The position numbers were made by a program, and so were the translations under genes. A model generated the notes under the pieces. It worked only from the letters and a program-made list of their open reading frames with translations. It was not told where the DNA came from and made no database searches. From contig CALJUJ010000106.1 of NCBI GenBank assembly GCA_937975525.1, forward strand, positions 1 to 11,286: a DNA stretch of 11,286 nt. The letters are read 5' to 3'. Position 1 is the stretch's first letter, and every line of letters begins with the position of its first letter. Below, piece after piece: positions 1-7,455 of the stretch. The stretch is from an uncultured bacterium. Its GTDB lineage: Bacteria > Desulfobacterota > Binatia > HRBIN30.

Positions 1-2690
1 GCGCGCGCCCCGCGCTCGGCGGCATCCAGGTGGCCGCGGTAGTAGTCGATGCGATCGCGCAGGTAGAGCGCACCGACGTACACGTCGCCGAGACCGCGGC
101 CGTGCTGCGACGCGGCCAGCTCGCCGATGGCGCGGTCGATCGTGCGCCGCGCGAGCTCGAAACGCCCGTCGAGCAGGTAGGCCCAGGCGAGACCACGAGC
201 CATCCCCGGCAGCGATTCGCCGGCGAGCTCCGCGTTCGCCAGCGCCTCTTCGACCATGGCGATGCCGCGATCGAACTGCCCGGGCACCCGCGTCATCGTC
301 TCCATGCCGCGATAGGTTTGCAACGTCGCCTTGGCGGCCTCGTCGCCGAGGCTCTCGGCCGTCGCCGCCGCCTCCTTGAACACGTCGAGAACCGATGGGC
401 TCGACGGCGCCGAGTAGAGCACGATCATGCGCCCCAGTCCCTGCGCCGCAGCGACGGCGAGCGGGCGAACGTCGTCCGCACCACCGTCGGCCGCCCGGCG
501 CGACGCGATCTCCCAGGCCTCGCGGTAGTAGTCCGCGGCGGCGTGGTAGGCGGGAACCTTCTCGGCGTCGCCGGCCGCGCGCAGCAGAGCCTGCACCGCG
601 CGTTCGACGTTTTCGCTGTTGACGTAATGATGCGCCAGCAGCGCCGACCGTTCCGGGCTCCAGTCGCCGAGGGCGCTCTCGAGGGAGCGGCCGATGCGCT
701 CGTGCAGCTGACGGCGCTGGCGCAGCAACAGACCGTCGTAGGCCACTTCCTGGGTGAGGCTCTCGCCGAAGCGGTAGACGTCGTCCGAGAACACGTTCTT
801 GCGGTGGACGACGCCGCGCCGCTCGAGCTCGGCGAGGGCCGCGTCGACGTCGATCCCGCCGTCGTCGAGCAGGCCGTCGAGCTGGTCGCGATGGAACTGC
901 CGGCCGACCACGGCGGCGACCTGCAACACCCGCTTGGCTCCGGGGTCGAGGCTGTCGAGACGCGCGGCAATCACCTCTTGCACGGTACCGGGCAGACGAA
1001 TCTCCTCGACCGGGCGCGTCAGCCGGTAGCGGCCGTCCGTGCGTTCGAGAATCCCGCTCTCGAGCAGCGAGCGGGTGATCTCCTCGGCGTAGAACGGGCT
1101 GCCCTCCGCCTTCTCGAGGATCTGTCGCTCCAGGCGCGCCGGCAACGGTCCGTCAGCGACGCTGCGCACGATCTCGGTTGCGGCCTCGTCGGAAAGACGC
1201 CGCAGGCGTATCTGCGTCAACACGGCGCCGGTCGTCCACGTCGCATCGAACTCGGGGCGATAGGTCAGCACGAACATCGCCGGCGCGTGGTGCAGCTTGG
1301 CGAGAGCGCGGGAGAGCATCGCGCGCGACGGCCCGTCGATCCAGTGCATGTCCTCGAGGATGATGAGCACTGGCCCGCGCTGACCCTCCGCATGGAAGAT
1401 GTGCCCGACGGCGTCGAACGTCTCGCGCTCGAGGTCGTCGGCCGCCACCTCGTCGGTATCGTCGTCGACGGGCAGGGACAGCATGCGCAGCAGGTACGGG
1501 ACGCGGTTGGCGACGTCGGGGCCGAGCTCCTCGGCGCGGGCGAGCACCTTGGTGACCGCGTCCTCGGGCGCCTCCTCCTCCTCGATGCCGAAGTACTGCG
1601 GCAGCCGCGACACGCAGGGATAGAACGGAACGCGCTGGTTCAGCGCCGAGCAACGCGCCTCGAACATGCGCGGCGCCGGCGACAGGCGTTCCTTGAACTC
1701 GTAGACCAGTCGCGAGCGCCCGATGCCGGTCTCGCCGACGACGGCGACTACCTGCGGCAGATGGCCGTGCACGCGGGCGAAGCAGGATTCCAGATGGGCG
1801 AGCTCCTCTTCCCGCCCGATCAGCGGAGTCAACCCGCGCTCGGCGGCGATGGCGATCGGGGTGACCGCGTCGCGGCGGCGAATCACCTCGTAGGCGACGA
1901 CCGGGGCGCTCTTGCCCTTGACGGTGAAGGGACCCACCGGCTTCATCTCGAAGAACCCGCGCACCATCGCGTGGGTCTCGTCGCTGACCAGAATCGACCC
2001 GGGATCGGCGAGAGACTCCAGCCGCGACGCGAGGTTGGTCGTGTCGCCGATCGCGGTGTAGTCCATCTTCTGGTCGTTGCCGACCGTGCCGACGACCACC
2101 GGCCCCGTGTGGATGCCAATGCGGGCATGCAGCTCCGGCCGCCCCGACGCCCGCAAGCGCGCGTTGAGGCGCCCGAGCGCCTGCAGGATCGCCAGGCCCG
2201 CCCACACCGCCCGCGCCGGTGCGTCTTCGCGCGCGACCGGCGCGCCGAACAGAGCCATCAGCCCGTCGCCTGCCAGTTGGTTGACGATCCCCTCGAATCG
2301 ATAGATCTCGCGGAAGGCGAGGGCGACGTACTGCTCCAGAAGGTCGCGGTACTCTTCCGGATCGAGGCGTTCGGCGATCGCCGTCGATCCGGCGAGATCG
2401 CAGAAGAACACGGTGACCAGCTTGCGCTCGCCTTCGACCGCGCGCCGCGGCCCATACAAGGTGTCGGCTTGGTGCTCCCCAAGCTCCGGCGCCCGCGCCG
2501 GCGTCTCGCCCGCCGCCGCAGCGGCGCCGGCTTCCCGCAGCGCTACGGCCGCGCCGCAGTCCGGGCAGAACCGAAAGCCGTCGACGAGAGTCGCACCGCA
2601 CGTGGTGCAAGCCTGCGGCGTCGCGGCGCCGCAAGCGTGACAGAACGACTTCCCGGGGATCAGCTCGGTGCCACAGTTGGCACACTCCAT
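1..2690 (-). CDS. Zinc-ribbon class III adenylate/guanylate cyclase fused to AAA+ ATPase (partial, C-terminus off left edge)
   Basis: This gene would make cyclic nucleotide under control of a large ATPase/sensor region in the cytoplasm. From ATG at 2690, 896 codons stay open to the left edge, so the C-terminus is missing. Two CxxC...CxxC zinc ribbons come first (C3, C6, C17, C20; C28, C31, C42, C45). The cyclase domain (about 88-270) has metal aspartates D98 (FFCDLAGST) and D142 (AGDGLMALFG) and the N219/R223 pair (GDTTNLASRL). The ATPase follows from about residue 287: a Walker A-like loop GETGIGRS at 319-326, with Arg325 where Lys is usual, and Walker B LIILED ending at D447. Beyond about residue 680 the sequence is Ala-rich, helical and TPR-like. 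The architecture matches the adenylate cyclase/ATPase regulators that carry TPR tails. It diverges from the propeller gene. No Shine-Dalgarno precedes the ATG, but the CxxC ribbon starts two residues later, so the start is well placed. The effector ligand is unknown. Confidence 0.9.
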   Translation of the reverse strand, partial: MECANCGTELIPGKSFCHACGAATPQACTTCGATLVDGFRFCPDCGAAVALREAGAAAAAGETPARAPELGEHQADTLYGPRRAVEGERKLVTVFFCDLAGSTAIAERLDPEEYRDLLEQYVALAFREIYRFEGIVNQLAGDGLMALFGAPVAREDAPARAVWAGLAILQALGRLNARLRASGRPELHARIGIHTGPVVVGTVGNDQKMDYTAIGDTTNLASRLESLADPGSILVSDETHAMVRGFFEMKPVGPFTVKGKSAPVVAYEVIRRRDAVTPIAIAAERGLTPLIGREEELAHLESCFARVHGHLPQVVAVVGETGIGRSRLVYEFKERLSPAPRMFEARCSALNQRVPFYPCVSRLPQYFGIEEEEAPEDAVTKVLARAEELGPDVANRVPYLLRMLSLPVDDDTDEVAADDLERETFDAVGHIFHAEGQRGPVLIILEDMHWIDGPSRAMLSRALAKLHHAPAMFVLTYRPEFDATWTTGAVLTQIRLRRLSDEAATEIVRSVADGPLPARLERQILEKAEGSPFYAEEITRSLLESGILERTDGRYRLTRPVEEIRLPGTVQEVIAARLDSLDPGAKRVLQVAAVVGRQFHRDQLDGLLDDGGIDVDAALAELERRGVVHRKNVFSDDVYRFGESLTQEVAYDGLLLRQRRQLHERIGRSLESALGDWSPERSALLAHHYVNSENVERAVQALLRAAGDAEKVPAYHAAADYYREAWEIASRRAADGGADDVRPLAVAAAQGLGRMIVLYSAPSSPSVLDVFKEAAATAESLGDEAAKATLQTYRGMETMTRVPGQFDRGIAMVEEALANAELAGESLPGMARGLAWAYLLDGRFELARRTIDRAIGELAASQHGRGLGDVYVGALYLRDRIDYYRGHLDAAERGAR

Positions 2691-2849
2691 GCGCGGATGG
2701 TCGTCCCCAATTCTCGGCGAGTCAAGCGACCGTCCGCCGGCGCGCCCCCACGCACGTGGGCCACACCGGTCGCACCCCACCGCCACCGCGTCCGGTGCCT
2801 CGCCCACATGGCGCTTGTCCGTCCCCGTCCGCGATGGTACTGCCGCGCC
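2691..2849. promoter_or_regulatory. Divergent intergenic region between cyclase and propeller genes
   Basis: This 159-bp spacer must hold the promoters of both divergent genes. On the minus strand TTGACT (2720-2725) lies 17 bases from GACCAT (2697-2702), which would put the transcript start at or next to the cyclase ATG. On the plus strand TTGTCC (2815-2820) lies 17 bases from TACTGC (2838-2843, preceded by TGG), again pointing to the ATG at 2850. The -10 matches are poor. A small inverted repeat, CCCAC-GCAC-GTGGG, sits at 2747-2760 and contains the palindrome CACGTG. It could be an operator but is short enough to be chance. No coding sequence was recognised here. Confidence 0.3.
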
Positions 2850-4931
2850 ATGTCGTCGCCGACCCGTGCCGTCGTCGTTAGCCTGCTCGCGGCCTGTCTT
2901 TTCTCCTTCGGTTCGCCATCGAGCGCACCCGCGCAGGCCTGCACCGGCGACTGCGACGGCGGCGGCTCGGTCACCGTCGACGAGATCATCACCGGGGTGA
3001 ACATCGCGCTCGGTACGGTCGGCCTCGCCTCCTGCCCGGTCTTCGACGGCAGCGGCGACGACCTCGTCACCGTCGACGAGATCCTCACCGGGCTGAACTT
3101 CGCCCTCAACGGATGCCCGACGCCGACCGGGGACGGCTGGGAGCTGGTCAACCCCCTGCCCACGTTCAACGACCTGTTCGCCGTCGACTTCGTCGATGCC
3201 CAGCGCGGCTTCGCCGTCGGTGGCTTCGGCGAGGTCGTCCGCACGACCGACGGTGGCGCGAATTGGGAGAGGAGCCCCGTGGCCGGCACGCCCGACCTGT
3301 TCGCCACGACGCTCCTCGACGCGCAGACGGGATGGGCCGTCGGCTTCGATCCCGGCACCGACCCGAACGACATCGGCGTCGGCGTCGCCTTCAAGACGAC
3401 CGACGGTGGCACCACCTGGGTGGAGAAGCCGGTCAACATCATCGCCGTGCTCACCGGCATCGCTTTCACCGACGCCAACAACGGCTGGATCAGCGGCTTC
3501 GACCCGGACGACGAGATCGGCGTCATCCTGCGCACCACCGACGGCGGCGAGACCTGGGCCCAACAGCAGAGCTTCGACCGCGCGCTGCGCATGCTGACCT
3601 TCATCGACGGCACCAACGGCTGGGCGGTCGGCGATCGTGGCCTGATCGTCCACACCAGCACCGGCGAGAGCTGGTCGGCGCAGATCAGCACGACCAACCG
3701 CAATCTGTTCGGAGTGCACTTCGACGACGCGCGACGCGGCCTCGCCGTCGGCGACGACGGCACCATCCTACGCACCACCGACGGCGGCATCACCTGGGGG
3801 CTTCGCTTCAGCCCGACGACCAACTTCTTGTTCGGCGTCTCCTGTGATGGCGGCACGCAGTGCCTGGCGGTCGGCGACATCGACTCGACCACGGCCACCG
3901 GAACGATTCTTCACTCCAGCGACGCGGGCATCACCTGGACGCAACGGGCGACCGACACCTCCAACGCCCTGTTCGCCGTCGACCACGGCGGCAACGTCGG
4001 CCACGTCGTCGGCTCGGTGGCGACGCTGTTGAGCACGACGAACGGCACCGACTTCGAGCTCGACAACCCGGCGACGACCAATCCGTTGTTCGCCGTCGAG
4101 ATCATCGATCCCGCCCGCGCCGTCGCCATCGGCGCCGCCGGCGCGGTCGCCGTCACCAGCGACGGCGGCGCAACCTGGAGCCAAGGCGCCTCGGGCACCA
4201 CCGACGGTTTGTTCGCCGTGACGGCGATCGACGCCCAGCGCTTGTGGATCGCCGGAGACTTCGGCCTGCTGCTGCGCTCGACGAACGGCGGCGCCACCTG
4301 GCAACCGGTCGAGTCGGGCACCTCGGAGCCGCTCTTCGGGATCACCTTCACCGACACCCAGCGCGGCTGGGCCGTCGGCGACTCCGGCACGATCCGCCAC
4401 ACCAGCGACGGCGGCGTCACCTGGACCGGACAGAACGCGGGGACGACGCGCGGCCTCAACGACGTCAGCTTCGTCGACCCGCTCAACGGCTGGATCGTCG
4501 GCAACGCCGGGGTGCTGCTGCGCACCAGCGACGGCGGCAGCACCTGGACTCCGCAGGACCCGCAGACCACCGACCCGCTGTTCGGCATCGACTGCGTCGA
4601 TCTCGACGTGTGCTTCGCCGTCGGCGGCGTGCCGTCGTCGACGAACCCGCAGCAGAGCATCCTGCGCACGTTCGACGGCGGCGCCAACTGGCAGCCGCTG
4701 ATCACTGCTGACGCCGCTCTGTTCAAGGTCTTTGCGCTCGACCGGCTCCGGGTGTGGACGGTCGGCGACGACGGCACGATTCTCGCCACCACGAACGGCG
4801 GCTCGAACTGGTTCTTCCAGGACAGCGGCGGCTTCGAGGCCCTCAACGGCGTCCGCTTCGCGGATGCGGACGCCGGCCTGATCGTCGGCGAGGCGGGTCT
4901 GATCTTGCGGACCGAGAGCGGCGGCAATTGA
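2850..4931 (+). CDS. Exported protein with dockerin-like EF-hand loops and 14 YCF48/BNR-type beta-propeller repeats
   Basis: A predicted secreted 693-residue protein of unknown substrate. Residues 1-30 form a signal peptide with a hydrophobic core and an AQA cleavage site before C31. Two calcium-loop motifs follow: D34-E45 (CDGGGSVTVDE) and D66-E77 (GSGDDLVTVDE), each followed by an ITG/LTG-(V/L)N-(I/F)AL helix as in dockerins. Four cysteines (31, 35, 62, 89) flank them. From W97 to the end are fourteen repeats of about 42 residues, each ending in an Asp box such as RTTDGGxxW, as in YCF48/HCF136-like and sialidase-like propellers. Repeats 4 and 7 have degraded Asp boxes. The last repeat stops before its Trp. 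The ATG at 2850 is chosen because it gives a proper signal peptide; the open frame continues upstream only as antisense to the cyclase. No Shine-Dalgarno is visible. No catalytic site is recognised; a binding or scaffolding role is inferred. Confidence 0.88.
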   Translation: MSSPTRAVVVSLLAACLFSFGSPSSAPAQACTGDCDGGGSVTVDEIITGVNIALGTVGLASCPVFDGSGDDLVTVDEILTGLNFALNGCPTPTGDGWELVNPLPTFNDLFAVDFVDAQRGFAVGGFGEVVRTTDGGANWERSPVAGTPDLFATTLLDAQTGWAVGFDPGTDPNDIGVGVAFKTTDGGTTWVEKPVNIIAVLTGIAFTDANNGWISGFDPDDEIGVILRTTDGGETWAQQQSFDRALRMLTFIDGTNGWAVGDRGLIVHTSTGESWSAQISTTNRNLFGVHFDDARRGLAVGDDGTILRTTDGGITWGLRFSPTTNFLFGVSCDGGTQCLAVGDIDSTTATGTILHSSDAGITWTQRATDTSNALFAVDHGGNVGHVVGSVATLLSTTNGTDFELDNPATTNPLFAVEIIDPARAVAIGAAGAVAVTSDGGATWSQGASGTTDGLFAVTAIDAQRLWIAGDFGLLLRSTNGGATWQPVESGTSEPLFGITFTDTQRGWAVGDSGTIRHTSDGGVTWTGQNAGTTRGLNDVSFVDPLNGWIVGNAGVLLRTSDGGSTWTPQDPQTTDPLFGIDCVDLDVCFAVGGVPSSTNPQQSILRTFDGGANWQPLITADAALFKVFALDRLRVWTVGDDGTILATTNGGSNWFFQDSGGFEALNGVRFADADAGLIVGEAGLILRTESGGN
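3138..4928 (+). repeat. Fourteen tandem Asp-box propeller repeats (coding)
   Basis: Fourteen protein repeats (residues 97-693 of the propeller protein) share the pattern LF(A/G)V-x-F-x-D-x-x-x-G-(W/F)-A-V-G-x-x-G-x-(I/V)-L-R-T-(T/S)-D-G-G-x-x-W. Most units are about 39-45 residues; units 2, 6 and 12 carry short insertions in the loop after AVG. Units 4 (TSTGESW) and 7 (TTNGTDF) have broken Asp boxes, and unit 7 lies at the middle of the array, near residue 403. At DNA level neighbouring units have diverged apart from short Asp-box stretches (for example around 3531 and 3772), so this is an old protein repeat, not a recent tandem duplication. Confidence 0.85.
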
Positions 4932-4995
4932 CGCCGCGGCGATTTGCGCCTCCGCGCCGCTGCGATAGGGTCGCGCGCTTCAGGAGGTAACCGAC
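4932..4995 (+). promoter_or_regulatory. Short spacer with strong Shine-Dalgarno for the peroxidase gene
   Basis: AGGAGGT at 4982-4988 is a near-perfect ribosome binding site, with 8 bases between AGGAGG and the ATG at 4996. It fixes the peroxidase start and is the strongest Shine-Dalgarno in the left half of the window. The spacer has a weak GC-rich dyad (GCGGCG about 4936 with CGCCGC about 4955) but no T-run. The peroxidase may therefore be co-transcribed with the propeller gene; no clear separate promoter was found. Confidence 0.75.
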
Positions 4996-6075
4996 ATGAC
5001 ACGATTGCATCGATCCCCCGTTGCCGCCGCCGTGGCCATCGCCTGCTTCGTGCTCGCCGCGCCGACATCCTTCGCGGACGCTCAGGCCGCCGGCGACACG
5101 AGCCCCGCGGTGGTGCGTTCGGGGGACTACGAGATCGAGCTGCCGCGCGGCCTCGGGCCCGACGGCGCCTACATCCCCGAAGACAACCCGCTCAGTGCCG
5201 CCAAGGTCGAGCTCGGCAAACTGCTCTACTTCGACCCCCGCTTGTCGCGCGACAACACCGTTTCCTGTGCGTCGTGCCACAACCCGTACCACGGCTTCGC
5301 CGATCCGGCGCCGACTTCGAAGGGCGTCGGTGGCGCGCTCGGCACCCGCAACAGCCCGACCGTGATCAATCGACTGTTCTCGAAAGAGCAGTTCTGGGAT
5401 GGCCGCGCCGCCGACCTCGAGGAGCAGGCCAAGGGGCCGGTGACCAACCCGGTCGAGATGTCGATGCCGGATCACGACGCTGCGGTGCGTACCATCAACC
5501 ACGTGCGTGGCTACCGGCCGTACTTCATCCAAGCGTTCGGCGACAAGGACGTCACCATCGATCGCGTCGCCGACGCGATCGCCAGCTACGAGCGCACGGT
5601 GCTCGCCGGCGACAGCCCCTACGATCGCTACCTCGCCGGGCAAGCCGACGCGCTGAGCGCGTCCGCCGTTCGCGGCATGGGACTGTTCCTCGGCAAGGGT
5701 CGCTGCATCACTTGCCACGTCGGGCAGAACTTCGCCGACGAGAAGTACCACAACCTCGGCGTCGGCATGGACGAGCCCGAGCCCGACCTCGGCCGCTTCG
5801 TGGTCACCGGAGTCGAGGCGGACAAGGGCGCCTTCAAGACGCCGACGCTGCGCAACGTCGCCGAGACGGCTCCGTACATGCACGACGGTTCGGAGCGAAC
5901 GCTGCGCGACGTGATGGTCCTCTACAATGCGGGCGGCACGAAGAATCCGTGGCTGTCGCCGCTGATGCAGCCGTTGGGGCTGAGCGAGCAGGAGATCGAC
6001 GACCTCGTCGCGTTCATGCACGCATTGACCGGCACGGTGACCAACGCCGATCCCCCGGAGAGCCTGCCCCGCTGA
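4996..6075 (+). CDS. Periplasmic dihaem cytochrome c peroxidase / MauG-family protein
   Basis: A 359-residue exported dihaem protein of the bacterial cytochrome c peroxidase/MauG family, expected to reduce hydrogen peroxide in the periplasm or carry out a MauG-like oxidation. Residues 1-29 form a signal peptide (basic start, Ala-rich core, ADA cleavage site). Two haem-binding motifs are visible: C91-A-S-C-H95 and C237-I-T-C-H241. Also conserved are LYFDPRLS, SPTVINR, FWDGRA (W134), NPVEM, and TPTLRNVAETAPYMHDGS near 280-299. The position 14 residues after H296, where the Pseudomonas peroxidase supplies a Met ligand, is Tyr310 (VLYN), as in MauG. This is my by-eye alignment. Length is normal for the family. 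It lies 64 bp behind the propeller gene on the same strand, so the two exported proteins may share a transcript, though no functional link is shown. The assigned start has a very strong ribosome binding site. Confidence 0.93.
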   Translation: MTRLHRSPVAAAVAIACFVLAAPTSFADAQAAGDTSPAVVRSGDYEIELPRGLGPDGAYIPEDNPLSAAKVELGKLLYFDPRLSRDNTVSCASCHNPYHGFADPAPTSKGVGGALGTRNSPTVINRLFSKEQFWDGRAADLEEQAKGPVTNPVEMSMPDHDAAVRTINHVRGYRPYFIQAFGDKDVTIDRVADAIASYERTVLAGDSPYDRYLAGQADALSASAVRGMGLFLGKGRCITCHVGQNFADEKYHNLGVGMDEPEPDLGRFVVTGVEADKGAFKTPTLRNVAETAPYMHDGSERTLRDVMVLYNAGGTKNPWLSPLMQPLGLSEQEIDDLVAFMHALTGTVTNADPPESLPR

Positions 6076-6093
6076 GACGAGCTGCACCGCCTC

Positions 6094-6123
6094 GGCCGGG
6101 GCGGGACGATGCCCGCGCCGGCC
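6094..6123 (+). terminator. GC-rich hairpin behind the peroxidase gene
   Basis: GGCCGGGGCGGG at 6094-6105 pairs with CCCGCGCCGGCC at 6112-6123 over 11 of 12 positions around a 6-base loop (ACGATG). It begins 18 bases after the peroxidase stop codon, the expected place for a transcription terminator, but no T-run follows. It could be an intrinsic-like terminator of a GC-rich genome, a 3'-end stabiliser, or an operator for the hydrolase that starts about 70 bases later. The rest of the 6076-6193 spacer holds nothing recognisable. Confidence 0.5.
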
Positions 6124-6193
6124 CCCTTCGTCCGCACGCACGCCGCCGGCCGCACTTTGTCTTCTCGCGCCGGTTGTGGTTTCAGCGGTCCCC

Positions 6194-7450
6194 ATGTTCG
6201 GCTGGCTGAACACCGCGTCGCGGGTACCCACCGACCTCGCGTCGGTGACCACGATCGCAACCGACACCGAGGTCGATCCCCGCGCGGTCGGCGTCGAGCC
6301 GGCAGCCGTCGAACGCGTCTGGCGGGCCGTCGAACGCCTGTATCGCACCGGCATCCATCCGGCGATTCAACTCTGCGTGCGCTGCCGCGGCCAGGTCATC
6401 CTCGAACGAGCCATCGGCCACGCATCCGGCAACGGCCCCGATGACGGCGACGAAGTGCCCAAGGTGCGAGCGACCGAGAAGACACCGTTCAACATCTTCT
6501 CGGCTTCGAAGGTGCTCACCGCCATGGTCGTGCACCTGCTCGACGAGCGAAACCTCCTGCGCCTCGACGACCCGGTGGCCGAGTACGTTCCGGAGTTCGC
6601 GCGGCACGGCAAGGAACGCATCACCATCCGCCACGTGCTCACCCACCGCGCCGGCATGCCGCGGATCCCGCCGGAGGCGATGCAGCTCGACAACATCGCC
6701 AACCCGGACCGGCTCCTGCGCATCTTCGTCGACGCCGAGCCGACGTCGGTCCCAGGGCGGCTGCTCGCCTACCACGCGCTGAGCGGCGGATTCATCCTCG
6801 CCGAGGTGGTGCGGCGCATCACCGGCAAGAGCATCCGGCGCTTCGCCGAGAAAGAGATCCTCGAACCGCTCGATTTTCGTTGGATGCGCTACGGCGTGCG
6901 CAAGCGCGACGTCGACCGCGTGGCGCGCAACTACTACACCGGCCCGCCACAGCTGCCGATCATCCACCTGGCGCTACGCCGCGCCCTGGGCGTCGACCCG
7001 CGCGAGGCCCCCGCGCTCAGCAACGACCCCCGCTACCTGCGCGGCATCGTCCCCGCCGGCAACGTGGTGACGACGGCGAACGAGCTGTCGCGCTTCTTTC
7101 AGTTGCTTCTCGACGGCGGCACGCTCGACGGGGTACGCATCTTCGAGCCACGGACGGTGCGGCGCGCCACGACGGAGGAGTCGTACCTCGAGCTCGACAT
7201 GATGCTCGGCGTGCCCATCCGCTACGGCCAGGGGTTCATGCTCGGCGGCCGTTGGCTCAGCCTCTACGGCCCCGACACCGAGCACGCTTTCGGTCACCTC
7301 GGCTTCAGCAACATCCTCGGCTGGGCCGACCCGGAACGCCAGGTCGCCGCCGCATTGATGAACAACGGCAAGCCGCTCTTCTACCCCGAGCTCTTGCTCG
7401 CCGCCGACATTCCCCGCCAGATCGGCCTCGCCTGCCCGAAAGTCTCCTGA
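6194..7450 (+). CDS. Serine hydrolase of the beta-lactamase / EstB family
   Basis: A 418-residue predicted cytoplasmic serine hydrolase with the class C beta-lactamase/penicillin-binding fold (Pfam beta-lactamase type), related to EstB-type esterases and LovD-type acyltransferases. The nucleophile motif SxxK is S103-A-S-K106, within FNIFSASKVLTA. It is followed by LDDPVAEYVPEF and TIRHVLTHRAGMP. The second motif is Y193-H-A in place of the Y-x-N of true beta-lactamases. The third is H368-x-G370 (FGHLGFSN). No signal peptide is visible, which argues against a periplasmic beta-lactamase. An in-frame GTG at 6176 would add six residues; ATG 6194 is preferred, but neither has a good Shine-Dalgarno. 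The gene ends 5 bp from the convergent phosphopantetheinyl transferase stop. The natural substrate is unknown: an ester or acyl thioester is likelier than a beta-lactam. Confidence 0.88.
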   Translation: MFGWLNTASRVPTDLASVTTIATDTEVDPRAVGVEPAAVERVWRAVERLYRTGIHPAIQLCVRCRGQVILERAIGHASGNGPDDGDEVPKVRATEKTPFNIFSASKVLTAMVVHLLDERNLLRLDDPVAEYVPEFARHGKERITIRHVLTHRAGMPRIPPEAMQLDNIANPDRLLRIFVDAEPTSVPGRLLAYHALSGGFILAEVVRRITGKSIRRFAEKEILEPLDFRWMRYGVRKRDVDRVARNYYTGPPQLPIIHLALRRALGVDPREAPALSNDPRYLRGIVPAGNVVTTANELSRFFQLLLDGGTLDGVRIFEPRTVRRATTEESYLELDMMLGVPIRYGQGFMLGGRWLSLYGPDTEHAFGHLGFSNILGWADPERQVAAALMNNGKPLFYPELLLAADIPRQIGLACPKVS

Positions 7451-7455
7451 ACCGG

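Noticed and set aside
1153..2685. A 510-codon minus-strand frame overlapping the cyclase region.
   Set aside because: The frame is offset from the cyclase frame, is Arg-rich and has no motif, while the alternative frame contains zinc ribbons, cyclase residues and Walker motifs without interruption.
30..2849. A plus-strand open frame of about 940 codons runs without a stop into the propeller gene.
   Set aside because: It is antisense to the cyclase/ATPase gene and its translation is Arg/Ala/Val-rich with no domain. It stays open because of GC-rich codon bias. The real product begins at the signal peptide at 2850.
3138..4928. The regular 120-150 base periodicity as a CRISPR or recent tandem DNA repeat.
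   Set aside because: The units are diverged at DNA level and lie in one open frame encoding propeller blades; the period reflects protein structure.
4928..4933. TTGACG at the propeller stop codon as a possible -35 box for the peroxidase.
   Set aside because: No -10-like sequence occurs at the right distance; the 4951-4960 region is pure GC.
3911..5068. Minus-strand open frames opposite the propeller gene, including a 385-codon one.
   Set aside because: They are reverse-complement images of the repeat-coding sequence (Ser/Pro/Val-rich, periodic) with no independent domain or ribosome binding site.
4843..6354. A 503-codon minus-strand frame opposite the peroxidase.
   Set aside because: Low-complexity Arg/Val/Gly translation. 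The plus strand carries an unambiguous dihaem protein with a perfect Shine-Dalgarno.
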